The notes beneath the pieces were generated by a model. The model was given only the letters and a program-made list of their open reading frames with translations, searched no databases and was not told the origin of the DNA. A DNA stretch of 64,000 nucleotides, taken from positions 3,038,001 to 3,102,000 of the forward strand of contig NZ_CP126271.1 of assembly GCF_003234655.2 (NCBI RefSeq), written 5' to 3'. Of this stretch, positions 44,528-53,085 are shown one piece after another. Source of the stretch: Curtobacterium sp. MCLR17_007. Its GTDB lineage: Bacteria > Actinomycetota > Actinomycetes > Actinomycetales > Microbacteriaceae. The first letter of the stretch is position 1. Each line of letters starts with the position of its first letter. Position numbers and translations under genes: made by a program.

Positions 44528-45526
44528 GTGGTCAACCGTCGAGAGGTGACCCTCGCCGACGTCGCCGCCCAGACCGGGGTCTCGGTCGGCACGGTGTCCA
44601 AGGTCCTGAACGGGCGGGGGCAGATCGCCGAGGCGACCCGGCAGCGGGTCGCAGCGGTGGCGACCGCCCTGGGACTGACCGTGCGCGCCGAGACGCGGGT
44701 CGAGCCTCCAGGCCGGTCCTTCCTGGTCGGCGTGCTGTCGACGGACGCCTACGGACGGTTCACCATCCCGATCCTGACGGGCGCCGAGGACACCTTCGGG
44801 CCCGGCGAGGTCTCGATGCTGCTCGCCGAGAGTCGCGGCGACCCGATCCGCGAAGCCCACTACGTGCAGACGTTCCTCAAGCAACGCGTCGACGGGATCG
44901 TCGTGACCGGGCGCTCGAGCGACCCGCGCCCGTCGATCACCGAACTGCTGGGCGTGCCCGCCGTGTACGCACTCGCGCCGTCCCTCGACCCTCGCGACGT
45001 CTCGATCGTGCCGGATGACGAGGCCGGTGCCGCTCGGGCGATCGACCACATGCTCGGGTCCGGACGCCGCTCCATCGCGGTGGTCTCCGGTGCCCGGCGC
45101 CACACTGCCAGCTCGCACCGTGTCGACAGCGCCAAGCGGGCGATCGCCGCCGCGGGTGCCACGCTCGCCGGCGGGGACGCGCTCTACGGCGAGTGGAGCG
45201 AACGCTGGGGCTACGAGGCGGCGACACGGCTGCTCGCGACGGACTTCGACGGCGTGTTCTGCACGAGCGACCAGATCGCCCGCGGCGTGGTCGACTGCCT
45301 GCGTGACGCCGGCGTGTCCGTCCCCACCCAGGTCGGCGTCGTCGGCGTCGACAACTGGAGCGTCATCACCGACGCGGCACGGCCGAGCATCACGTCGGTG
45401 GACCTCAACCTGCGCGAGGTCGGGCGCCAGGCCGCGGCCCTGCTCATGCAGATGATCCAGGACCGGGCGGTCCCGGGCGGAGTCCGCACCGCCGAGTGCT
45501 TCCTGGTGCCGAGGCAGTCGACGTGA
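44528..45526 (+). CDS. LacI-family regulator of the GH127/ABC operon
   Basis: A 332-residue protein. GTG at 44528 is chosen because AGGAGG lies 8 bases upstream. The DNA-binding domain reads VTLADVAAQTGVSVGTVSKV near residues 6-25. The effector domain contains FTIPILTGAEDTF, QRVDGIVVTGRSS, GRRSIAVVSGARR and CTSDQIARGVVDCLRDAG. It is divergent from the binding-protein gene, with shared palindromic operators in the spacer. The inducer is probably the sugar released or imported by the locus. The last bases overlap the next gene as GTGA. Confidence 0.87.
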   Translation: MVNRREVTLADVAAQTGVSVGTVSKVLNGRGQIAEATRQRVAAVATALGLTVRAETRVEPPGRSFLVGVLSTDAYGRFTIPILTGAEDTFGPGEVSMLLAESRGDPIREAHYVQTFLKQRVDGIVVTGRSSDPRPSITELLGVPAVYALAPSLDPRDVSIVPDDEAGAARAIDHMLGSGRRSIAVVSGARRHTASSHRVDSAKRAIAAAGATLAGGDALYGEWSERWGYEAATRLLATDFDGVFCTSDQIARGVVDCLRDAGVSVPTQVGVVGVDNWSVITDAARPSITSVDLNLREVGRQAAALLMQMIQDRAVPGGVRTAECFLVPRQST

Positions 45527-46515
45527 GCGAGCCGGACCGGATCCTCGCCGCGGCCGGTCTTCCGTCGGACGGCCCCTGGGCGCGGAAGCGCGGATGGGTC
45601 AGCCGCGCCTGGATCGGAGACCGGGTCGTGGTCCGCGTCGGCGGCGCACAGGCGGCCGACGCGTACCGACACGAGGCCGCCGTGGTCCCCCTGCTGCCGC
45701 CGGACGTGCCACACGCGCCGTACCTGGGCAGCGGGGACGGACCAGACGGTGCCTGGTACGTCTCCGGTCGACTCCCCGGCCAGTCGCTGCACGACGCGTG
45801 GCCGTCGGCGTCCGTCGGCCAGCGTCGTGCGCTCGTGCACGACCTGGGCACGGCACTCCGGGCGCTCCACCGTGTGCCAGCACCGGCAGGACTCCGGCCG
45901 CCCTGGTTGGCCGACGCGCTCGACGGCCCGCACGACGTCTGGCCCGCCTACCACCCGCCCGTCGTGGCCGTGGCACCGACCCTCGTCGACGACGCGCGAC
46001 GGGTGCCCGGTCACGACGCACGGCTGCTCGACGCCGTCGGACGGTGGATCGAGGAACGCCTGCCCCTGTTCGCCGACGACGAGCTGGTCCTGGTGCACGG
46101 GGACCTGCACGGCTCGAACCTCGTCGTCGAGGACGATCCGGTGTCCGGGCCGGCCGTGTCGGGGCTGATCGACTTCGCCGAGGCGATCGCCGCGCCCGCC
46201 GACGTCGAGCTCGACACGATCCTGCGCTGGTGCGCCCGTCCGTCGGAGTTCCCGCCGACGCCGGACGCGCTCGGCCTCGACCCGGCAACGCTCGCGGCGG
46301 TGCCGGAGTGGTTGCGCGAGGCCTACCCGGAGCTGTTCGCGCGGGCGGACCTCCGGGCGCGGCTCGAGTTCTGCGACATGTGGGTGGAACTGGCGATCGC
46401 GGCGCACCACCCGGAGAGCGCGGTGCGGGACCTCGCCGCGGGACGGATGACCGGCCTGCTCGAGGGCCGGAGCCACCTCGATGCGTTCCCGGTGCTGGAG
46501 CGCGATCGACGGTGA
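45523..46515 (+). CDS. Aminoglycoside phosphotransferase (APH)-family kinase
   Basis: A 330-residue protein starting at GTG, overlapping the LacI stop. The APH catalytic motif LVLVHGDLHGSNLVV is near residues 190-204 and the metal-binding DFAEA of LIDFAEAIAA near 218. ATP-site residues are in VVVRVGGAQAADAYRHEAAV near 37-56. Family members phosphorylate aminoglycosides, choline, homoserine, fructosamines or sugars. Coupling to a sugar LacI makes a sugar or derivative kinase more plausible than antibiotic resistance, but the substrate is not visible in the sequence. Confidence 0.75.
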   Translation: MSEPDRILAAAGLPSDGPWARKRGWVSRAWIGDRVVVRVGGAQAADAYRHEAAVVPLLPPDVPHAPYLGSGDGPDGAWYVSGRLPGQSLHDAWPSASVGQRRALVHDLGTALRALHRVPAPAGLRPPWLADALDGPHDVWPAYHPPVVAVAPTLVDDARRVPGHDARLLDAVGRWIEERLPLFADDELVLVHGDLHGSNLVVEDDPVSGPAVSGLIDFAEAIAAPADVELDTILRWCARPSEFPPTPDALGLDPATLAAVPEWLREAYPELFARADLRARLEFCDMWVELAIAAHHPESAVRDLAAGRMTGLLEGRSHLDAFPVLERDRR

Positions 46516-46543
46516 TCGGGATCCGCGCGCGGAGGGTCGCACC

Positions 46544-46720
46544 GTGCAGACCGAGCCGCGCGACTGGTTCCTCGCCCGCGACGAACGCGGGAACACCGCG
46601 ACGGACGTCCATGCCAGCAGGGACGACGGCCTGGCCTGACGCCTCCGTGGCACGACCACGTTCTGATCCGGCTCGCCTGCACCGGGAGGCCCGTTCTGCG
46701 GTCTGAGCGCACCCCGGCGC
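46544..46720 (+). pseudogene. Remnant of a phospholipase D-like gene
   Basis: GTG at 46544, after GGAGGG, opens 31 codons: VQTEPRDWFLARDERGNTAT and onward to a stop at 46637. This looks like the N-terminus of actinobacterial phospholipase D-like proteins (DWFL-x-x-x-ERGN). Right after the stop, in another frame, comes PPWHDHVLIRLACTG, which resembles the PPWHD segment deep inside the same family. A large internal deletion that left both ends would explain it. The identification is from memory of the family, so it is tentative. A 31-residue peptide could still be made. Confidence 0.4.
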
Positions 46721-46753
46721 TGACCGCGGGGTCCGCGCAACGAGCACGCTCGG

Positions 46754-46801
46754 TGACGAATCCGGTCGGCAGATCCCGCGGTTCGCGCACCTGATTCGTC
46801 A
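46754..46801. repeat. 48-bp element with TGACGAATC/GATTCGTCA ends (copy 2)
   Basis: It has the same length and the same perfect 9-base inverted ends as 20413-20460, plus the inner GGTCG; the centres differ. It lies in the spacer before the DUF6421 operon beside the phospholipase remnant, about 26 kb from copy 1. Confidence 0.75.
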
Positions 46802-47002
46802 TCCCCCAGAACGAAGTCGTCCGCCCGGCCGCGGGGTTGTTGCGCGGGCCGCCGACATCGCCGCGTCGGGGCCGCAACCGCGCACGTTTCCGCCGGAAAG
46901 AGGGCGAATTGCGTCGCCGCTTGCTCATTAGGCTTCCGTCAGGACCAGCTACCGAGCCCGGTCCTCCTGCTTCCGCAGCAGCCCAACGACGGGAGGTTCG
47001 AC

Positions 47003-48505
47003 ATGTCGCAGTTCGTCCACGCCCACACGCAGGACGCCATCGTCGGTGAACCCGAGGTCGTCGAGGACCGCGCGACGGAGCAGGACCGCACCGTCCGCCA
47101 GGTCGCCACGCACCCCGGCTGGCTCCGTCTGAAGGACGCCGTCGTGGCGTTCCGTGCGCTGCAGGCGCAGGACGGCTCGGTACCGGACCAGGCGGACCAC
47201 CGGGCGGCCGCGGAACACGTGGCCACGATCCTCCCGGCGATCGCCGAACTGGCCCCGCACTTCCCGCACGACGCGGCGTACCTCGCCGCCCTGCAGCGCG
47301 ACTTCGCGCGATGGGAACAGCAGGGGTTCGGCGTCCCCGACTTCCTCGACGCGCTGAACGCCTTCCAGCCGCAGCGGCACCGCGTCGACGGCCTCGGCCA
47401 CCTGGTCGTCTTCCCGATGGTCACGCAGAACGGCAGCGCCAGCCGCCTGGTCGAAGCGGTGCTGGTCGAGGTGATCTGGCCCGAGTTCATCGCCGAGCTC
47501 GAGGCCGGCGAGTACGGCAACCAGCTGTTCGTGGCGCTGCGGTTCGTCGACTTCACCCCGGGCTACGACACGAACTCGGCGGTGCTGTTCCCCGAGACGG
47601 TCGCGATGCGCGAGGTCCCGGCGTTCACGTGGGGCGCGATCTTCCAGGACCGCGAGGCCGCCCGCTACCGCCGGGTCGTCCGCGCGGCGGCGGCGATCAC
47701 CAAGCTCGACCTGCCCGACGACGCCGCCGCGATGCTCGACGACCAGGAGCTGACCGAGCGGGTGTTCGTGATGTGGGACATCATCCACGACCGCTCGCAC
47801 ATGCGTGGTGACCTGCCGTTCGACCCGTTCATGATCAAGCAGCGGATGCCGTTCTTCCTGTACTCGCTCGAGGAACTGCGCTGCGACCTGACGGCCTTCC
47901 GTGAGAGCGTCCGACTGCAGCGGACGCTCTCGGAGCTGCCGGACGAGGGCCTCACCGCCGCGCAGCGGGACATCCGCGACCACGCGCGCCTGGTGCAGTA
48001 CGCGGTCATCTTCGACCGCATCTTCCGCTTCGCGATCACCGGCAGCCGCGTCCGCAACTACGACGGGCTGGGCGGCCAGCTGCTGTTCGCGTGGATGCAC
48101 CAGCACGGTGTCCTGCACTGGACGGACACGCAGCTCACGATCGACTGGGACGCGGTGCCGGACGTCGTCATCGCGCTCAGCGACCAGATCAACGAGCTGT
48201 ACTGGCGGTCGATCGACCGGCCGAAGTCGGCGCACTGGCTTGCCGCGTACTCGATGGTGAGCCAGACGCTCACGCCGCACCCGGCCTCCCGGTGGGCCGC
48301 CGGCCTGCCGAGCGAGACGCTCGCCGGACCGCCGAAGGGCTACACCGACGCAGTGCTGGACGACGAGTTCCCGCTGTCGATGTTCTACGAGGCGCTCAAC
48401 AAGAAGATGGCCGCGGTGATCGCGTCGACGGCCGGGATCACCGGCGCGTCACCCGACGCGTCGTCTGACGCCGCCGCTTCCGCTCGCGTCGCGGACGCCG
48501 CGTGA
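47003..48505 (+). CDS. DUF6421 family protein
   Basis: A 500-residue protein with GGGAGG 7 bases before the ATG. It has no signal peptide, membrane segment or nucleotide-binding motif. Charged and conserved-looking stretches include FVMWDIIHDRSHMRGDLPFD near 254-273, with an HDRSHMRGD His pair, and MPFFLYSLEELRCDLTAFRE near 280-299. The His and Asp residues there and EVIWPEFIAELEAGEYGN could bind a metal, by inference. DUF6421 proteins are found mainly in actinobacteria. It is the first gene of a tightly coupled operon with an SDR and a threonine aldolase-type enzyme, so a role in small-molecule metabolism is likely. The function is unknown. Confidence 0.8.
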   Translation: MSQFVHAHTQDAIVGEPEVVEDRATEQDRTVRQVATHPGWLRLKDAVVAFRALQAQDGSVPDQADHRAAAEHVATILPAIAELAPHFPHDAAYLAALQRDFARWEQQGFGVPDFLDALNAFQPQRHRVDGLGHLVVFPMVTQNGSASRLVEAVLVEVIWPEFIAELEAGEYGNQLFVALRFVDFTPGYDTNSAVLFPETVAMREVPAFTWGAIFQDREAARYRRVVRAAAAITKLDLPDDAAAMLDDQELTERVFVMWDIIHDRSHMRGDLPFDPFMIKQRMPFFLYSLEELRCDLTAFRESVRLQRTLSELPDEGLTAAQRDIRDHARLVQYAVIFDRIFRFAITGSRVRNYDGLGGQLLFAWMHQHGVLHWTDTQLTIDWDAVPDVVIALSDQINELYWRSIDRPKSAHWLAAYSMVSQTLTPHPASRWAAGLPSETLAGPPKGYTDAVLDDEFPLSMFYEALNKKMAAVIASTAGITGASPDASSDAAASARVADAA

Positions 48506-49176
48506 GCGGTCGTTCCGTGGCCGGCCGGCTGGTGCTGATCGCCGGAGCGACCAGTGCCAGCGGCGCGGCCGTCGCGCGGGCGCTCACCACCGCCGGAGCC
48601 GCGGTCGTCGCCGTCGGCACCCGGCCCGACGCCCTGGAGGCCCTGGCCGCGTCCGTCCCGGGCGTCACCACCCACACGTGCGACCTCGCTGACCTCGATG
48701 CGGTCACCGCGCTGGCGGCGACGGTCCATGATGCCCACGGCCCGGTCGACGGGCTGGTCCACCTGGTCGGTGGGTGGCGCGGTGGCGGGGGGCTCGCCGG
48801 ACAGTCCGACGAGGACTGGGACTTCTTCGACCGCGGCTTCCGCACCCTGCGCAACACGACCCGGGTGTTCAACCCCGACCTCGTCGCGTCCACAGCGGGG
48901 CGACTGGCGACCGTGTCGTCCACGGCGGTCGACTCCCCCACCGCCGGGGGCGCGAACTACGCCGCCGCGAAGGCCGCTGCCGACACCTGGGTCCGCGCCG
49001 TGGCCCAGGGCTTCCGGAAGGACGCACCGGCCTCGGCAGCAGCGGCGATCGTCGTCGTCCGCGCGCTCGACGGGCTCGAGGACCAGCTCGGCGACGAGGT
49101 CGTCAGGCTCTGGGACGCTCCACCAGACACACTCAACGGCACCCGCATCCCCCTTCCCCACGTCTCCCGAGGATGA
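48502..49176 (+). CDS. Short-chain dehydrogenase/reductase in the DUF6421 operon
   Basis: A 224-residue protein starting at GTG within the DUF6421 stop (GTGA). The Rossmann motif is GATSASGAAVARAL near 15-28, a variant of T-G-x-x-x-G-x-G. Other SDR features are the CDLADLDAV acidic site near 60, HLVGGWRGGG near 87-96 in place of NNAG, and the catalytic YAAAK near 153-157 with Ser in TVSSTAVDS. It should be an NAD(P)-dependent oxidoreductase of ~24 kDa. The strict coupling suggests that its substrate is linked to the DUF6421 protein and the aldolase that follows. Confidence 0.82.
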   Translation: MSGRSVAGRLVLIAGATSASGAAVARALTTAGAAVVAVGTRPDALEALAASVPGVTTHTCDLADLDAVTALAATVHDAHGPVDGLVHLVGGWRGGGGLAGQSDEDWDFFDRGFRTLRNTTRVFNPDLVASTAGRLATVSSTAVDSPTAGGANYAAAKAAADTWVRAVAQGFRKDAPASAAAAIVVVRALDGLEDQLGDEVVRLWDAPPDTLNGTRIPLPHVSRG

Positions 49177-49183
49177 TGAACCC

Positions 49184-50257
49184 GTGACTCTCCAACTCCA
49201 CGACCTCGACCTGCGGGGCTTCGCCTCGGACAACTACGCCGGCGTCCACCCCGAGGTCCTCGAGGCGATCGCCGCCGCGAACCAGGGACACCAGATCGCC
49301 TACGGCGAGGACGTCTACACGGCACGCCTGCAGGACGTCATCACGGCGCACTTCGGGTCGCAGGCCCAGGCCTTCCCGGTCTTCAACGGCACCGGCGCGA
49401 ACGTCGTCGGCCTGCAGTCCATGCTGCCGCGATGGGGTGCGGTCGTGTGCACCTTGACCGCGCACATCCACACCGACGAGGCCGGAGCCCCCGAGCGGGT
49501 CGCCGGCATCAAGCTGCTCACCGTCGACGCCCCGGACGGCAAGCTCACCCCGGAGCTGATCGACAAAGAGGCCTGGGGATGGGGCGACGAGCACCGCCCC
49601 CAGCCGCTCGTGGTGTCGATCACCCAGACCACCGAGCTCGGCACGGCCTACTCCGTCGACGAGATCCGGGCGATCGCGGACCACATCCACCCGCTCGGCA
49701 TGACGCTGCACATGGACGGCGCCCGCATCTCGAACGCGGCTGCGAGCCTCGGACTGCCGCTCCGCGACTTCACCACGGACGCCGGCGTCGACGTGCTGAG
49801 CTTCGGTGGCACCAAGAACGGGATGCTCTACGGCGAGGCGATCGTCGTGCTGAACCCCGCCGCGTCCGAGGGGCTGCACTACCTGCGGAAGATGAACATG
49901 CAGCTGTCGTCGAAGATGCGGTTCGTGTCGGCGCAGCTCATCGCCCTGCTGACCGACGACCTGTACCTGCGGTCGGCCTCGCACGCGAACGCCATGGCCG
50001 CCCGACTCCGCGGTGCGCTCGAGGCGGGGATCGCGGACGGCAGCATCGAGGGCGTCGGCTTCAGCCAGGAGACCCAGGCGAACGGGGTGTTCGCGACGCT
50101 GCCCGCCGGCGTGGCCGATCGGCTGCGCGAGCACTTCCGGTTCTACGACTGGGATGCGTCGCGGAACGAGGTGCGGTGGATGTGCTCGTTCGACACCTCG
50201 GAGCAGGACATCGACGCGTTCGTGGCGGCGTTTGCGCGGGAGGTCGCGGCGGTCTGA
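49184..50257 (+). CDS. Threonine aldolase / beta-eliminating lyase family (PLP)
   Basis: A 357-residue fold-type I PLP enzyme starting at GTG, 7 bases after the SDR stop. Family features are FASDNYAGVHPEVLEAI near 13-29, QIAYGEDVYTARLQDVI, FNGTGANVVGLQSML near 68-82, MTLHMDGARISNAAASLG near 171-188, and the PLP Lys K211 in SFGGTKNGM. Low-specificity threonine aldolases cut threonine and other beta-hydroxy amino acids to glycine and an aldehyde, which an SDR could then oxidise or reduce. This fits the operon but is an inference. Convergent with the next gene, 33 bases away. Confidence 0.85.
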   Translation: MTLQLHDLDLRGFASDNYAGVHPEVLEAIAAANQGHQIAYGEDVYTARLQDVITAHFGSQAQAFPVFNGTGANVVGLQSMLPRWGAVVCTLTAHIHTDEAGAPERVAGIKLLTVDAPDGKLTPELIDKEAWGWGDEHRPQPLVVSITQTTELGTAYSVDEIRAIADHIHPLGMTLHMDGARISNAAASLGLPLRDFTTDAGVDVLSFGGTKNGMLYGEAIVVLNPAASEGLHYLRKMNMQLSSKMRFVSAQLIALLTDDLYLRSASHANAMAARLRGALEAGIADGSIEGVGFSQETQANGVFATLPAGVADRLREHFRFYDWDASRNEVRWMCSFDTSEQDIDAFVAAFAREVAAV

Positions 50258-50290
50258 CCCGCGTGTGATCTCGTGTGGAGGCCGGACCGG

Positions 50291-51757
50291 TCACCACGCG
50301 CTGGGCGCGTAGTCCTTCAGGAAGACGCCGAACAGGTCCTCGCCGGCCTCGCCCCGGACGATCGGGTCGTAGACCCGGGCGGCGCCGTCGACCAGGTCGA
50401 GCGGGGCGTGGAAGCCCTCCTCGGCGAGTCGGAGCTTGGTTGCGTGCGGCCGCTCGTCGGTGATCCAGCCCGTGTCGACACTGGTCATCAGGATGCCGTC
50501 GGTCTCGAACACCTCTTGCGCGCTCGTCCGCGTGAGCATGTTGACCGCGGCCTTCGCCATGTTCGTGTGCGGGTGTCCCGGGCCCTTGTACGCGCGGCCG
50601 AAGACCCCTTCCATGGCGCTGACGTTCACCACGTACGTGCGCCGCGCAGCACTCGCCGCCATCGCCCGTCGCAGCTTCGAGATCAGGATGAACGGCGCGG
50701 TCGTGTTCGCCAGCTGGACCTCGAGCATCTCGAGCGGATCGACCTCGTCCACGCGCTGGGTCCACGAGTTGTCGTCGTGCAGATCGGGCAGCAGACCGCC
50801 GGCATCGATGGCGGTCCCGGCAGCGTGTCGTTCGAGTGAGCTCGACCCCGGGGCGAGCGCCTGCTCGGTGAGCTCGTCCGCTCGGGCCGCGGCCGCCGCC
50901 AGGATGGGGTGCGCGGAGACCGATCGCTCGAGCGCCAGGGGGTGCCGGTCGCTCGTGTGCCCGAACGTCACCAGCTCGGGCAGCGGTCCGTCCGGCAACG
51001 GCGCGAGCTCGGCGTCGACCAGAGGCTGGTACGCCCCGGTCGAGCGCCGGACGGTCTGTGTCGCGTTGTTGATCAGGATGTCGAGGGCACCGGCAGCCGC
51101 CACGTCCTCGGCGAGACCGATCACCTGGGCGGGGTCGCGGAGGTCGATGCCCACGACCTTGAGCCGCGGCATCCACTCCGCGGCGTCGGGCAGGCTCGCG
51201 AACCGGCGCACTGCGTCCCGCGGGAAGCGCGTCGTGATCGTCGTGTGTGCGCCGTCACGGAGCAGCCGGAGCGCGATGTACATGCCGATCTTCGCGCGGC
51301 CGCCGGTGAGCAGCGCCCGCTTGCCCGTCAGGTCAGTCCGGGCATCGCGCTTGGCATGGCTCAGCGCAGCGCACCGGGGACACAGCTGGTGGTAGAACGC
51401 GTCGACCAGCGTGTAGTGCTGCTTGCACATGTAGCACGGGCGGGACTTCAGCAGCGTGCCCGCGGTGGCGCTCTGGGTCGATGCGCTGATCGGGACGCCG
51501 CGGGTCTCGTCGTCGATGCGGTCGGCGGCGCCGGTCGCGGTGCCGGCGATCACGCGACGGTCTGCCTCGGCGATGACCGCCCGCTTCTCGAGCCGGTGTG
51601 CCCGCTTGACGGCCTTGAACATCTTCGCCGTCGCCTGCCGGACGCTGACGAAGTCCGGGTGCGTCTCGTCGATCGACGGCAGCTGCTCGAGGACCCGGAG
51701 CGCGACGCGGAGGTCGTCGGGGTCGATGCCGCTGGGATCAGAACGCTCGGAGGTCAC
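50291..51757 (-). CDS. Zinc-ribbon SDR-like protein lacking the catalytic Tyr
   Basis: A 488-residue protein starting at GTG. Residues 1-100 are helical and charged. A zinc ribbon follows, with C108/C111 (CYMC) and C126/C129 (CPRC). The SDR domain starts near 145 with LTGGRAKIGMYIALRLLRDG, has IDLRDPAQVI and ILINNATQTVRRS (NNAG-like), and VVNVSAMEGVFGR. Where Tyr-x-x-x-Lys is expected the protein reads TNMAK, so the catalytic Tyr appears to be replaced by Thr. An insertion of ~90 residues follows the NNAT motif. It may use an altered catalytic residue or act as a binding protein. Confidence 0.78.
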   Translation of the reverse strand: MTSERSDPSGIDPDDLRVALRVLEQLPSIDETHPDFVSVRQATAKMFKAVKRAHRLEKRAVIAEADRRVIAGTATGAADRIDDETRGVPISASTQSATAGTLLKSRPCYMCKQHYTLVDAFYHQLCPRCAALSHAKRDARTDLTGKRALLTGGRAKIGMYIALRLLRDGAHTTITTRFPRDAVRRFASLPDAAEWMPRLKVVGIDLRDPAQVIGLAEDVAAAGALDILINNATQTVRRSTGAYQPLVDAELAPLPDGPLPELVTFGHTSDRHPLALERSVSAHPILAAAAARADELTEQALAPGSSSLERHAAGTAIDAGGLLPDLHDDNSWTQRVDEVDPLEMLEVQLANTTAPFILISKLRRAMAASAARRTYVVNVSAMEGVFGRAYKGPGHPHTNMAKAAVNMLTRTSAQEVFETDGILMTSVDTGWITDERPHATKLRLAEEGFHAPLDLVDGAARVYDPIVRGEAGEDLFGVFLKDYAPSAW

Positions 51758-51849
51758 ACGGGATTCTACTCGCGGTCACCGGCGTGGACAGGACCTCGTC
51801 GAGCCGCATCACCCCAACCTGCTGGGGCAACACCCGTCACCAGCGGTGA

Positions 51850-52992
51850 CTACCCGTCGTGCGCCGCCAGCGTCGACAGCACGAGCTTCGCGATCCGCTG
51901 CTGCCCCTTGTCGTTCGGGTGGATGCCGTCCGTCGAGTAGATCCCCTTGCCGGAGTACGTGGCCTTCGGGAAGGTGTCGTCCATGCTCACGTACACGGCC
52001 CCGGCCTTCGTGGCGGCCTGCTTCGTCGCAGCGAGGTAGCGCGACCAGGGACTCGACATGGTGTTCGTCATCGAGGACGCCGGCGTGAACTCCCCGATCA
52101 CCAGCAGTGACGGCTTCGACGGCAGTGCGGCGAGCGCCTCCAGGAACGCCCGGTACTGCGTGCCGAGCTCGGCCGGCGTCACGTGCTGCGCGTCGTTGCC
52201 GCCCAGCGTGATCGTGACCAGGTCCGGTGCGGCCCGGCGCATGGCCGTCAGGAACCCGGCCTGGTCCCGGGTGAAGGTCGAGATCGTCGCACCGGACTGC
52301 GCGGAGTCGTACCGCTGGATGCCCTTGTCCCGGTCGCCGTCGTAGATCGTGAAGCCCTGCAACGAGAACGGCGCGACTGCGGTGACGGTGACGGTGTGCT
52401 TGCCGCGCCGCAGGTCGTCCACCTTGGTGACGGTCCCCGTGCTGGCCTTCCCCGTCGTGGACGCCGTCCGCGGTGCGCCGCCGTCGATGCTGTAGGTGAA
52501 GTCGCCCGACCCCTCGTAGCGCGTCCACCAGATGTCGAGCCCGGTCCCCGTGAACGGGTACGTCCGTGACGCGCCCGCCTGCATGGCGACGGACCGGTAG
52601 CCCAGGTCGGGCACGGTCTTGTCGAACTGGCTCGATCCGGAGCGCGCGGTCGCCCAGTCGCCCCACGTCGAGTCCGGCTCGTAGACGGCGAACTGCGCGG
52701 GGAGGTACCCGGCACCGCCACGGGCGCCGGAGGTCGGGTGCTCCTTCCGGAGCTGGTCGAGCGTCAGGTCCATCCAGCGGGTGGAACGGGTCGAGGCGCC
52801 CTGCCCCTCGGTGACCGAGTCGCCCAGCGCGACCCACCGCGCGGGAGCATCGGACCGGTCCGCCACGGCGGTGTTCCACGCGGCGAAGGGTTCGTCTGTG
52901 CCTGACCCGGTCGAGGCGCACCCCGTCGCGAGTCCTGCGACGAGGGCCACGAGCAGCCCGGCGACCATGTGTGATGCCCTGCGGGATGCCAT
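51850..52992 (-). CDS. GDSL/SGNH-family lipoprotein esterase
   Basis: A 380-residue protein. The signal sequence ends in a lipobox (GLATGCAST, Cys at 25), so it is anchored outside the membrane. The SGNH blocks are visible: VALGDSVTEGQG near 54-65 with the nucleophile Ser, ITLGGNDAQHV near 253-263, and the Asp/His block STDGIHPNDKGQ near 352-363. A beta-rich insert at about 150-225 (GTGLDIWWTRYEGSGDFTYS, LRRGKHTVTVTA) resembles a jelly-roll of carbohydrate-esterase type. It likely removes acyl groups from a surface or environmental polysaccharide. Monocistronic by its surroundings. Confidence 0.83.
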   Translation of the reverse strand: MASRRASHMVAGLLVALVAGLATGCASTGSGTDEPFAAWNTAVADRSDAPARWVALGDSVTEGQGASTRSTRWMDLTLDQLRKEHPTSGARGGAGYLPAQFAVYEPDSTWGDWATARSGSSQFDKTVPDLGYRSVAMQAGASRTYPFTGTGLDIWWTRYEGSGDFTYSIDGGAPRTASTTGKASTGTVTKVDDLRRGKHTVTVTAVAPFSLQGFTIYDGDRDKGIQRYDSAQSGATISTFTRDQAGFLTAMRRAAPDLVTITLGGNDAQHVTPAELGTQYRAFLEALAALPSKPSLLVIGEFTPASSMTNTMSSPWSRYLAATKQAATKAGAVYVSMDDTFPKATYSGKGIYSTDGIHPNDKGQQRIAKLVLSTLAAHDG

Positions 52993-53024
52993 GCGGCCAG
53001 GGTAGATGCTGCCATCTGGCAGGA

Positions 53025-53072
53025 ACCGGACGGGAGGCGCGTGGCGGGCCCGCCACGCGCCTCCCGTCCGGT
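53025..53072. repeat. Perfect 48-bp palindrome (REP-like family)
   Basis: Two perfect 24-base arms with no loop, the left beginning ACCGGACGGGAGGCGCGTGG. It lies 13 bases past the LysR stop and 32 bases before the GDSL gene start, both on the minus strand, so it may end the LysR transcript. It is the longest perfect member of the family. Confidence 0.87.
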
Positions 53073-53085
53073 GTGCGGTCCGCTC

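Noticed and set aside
45523..46515. Aminoglycoside resistance gene
   Set aside because: The APH fold is shared by many metabolic kinases; coupling to a sugar LacI gene argues against resistance.
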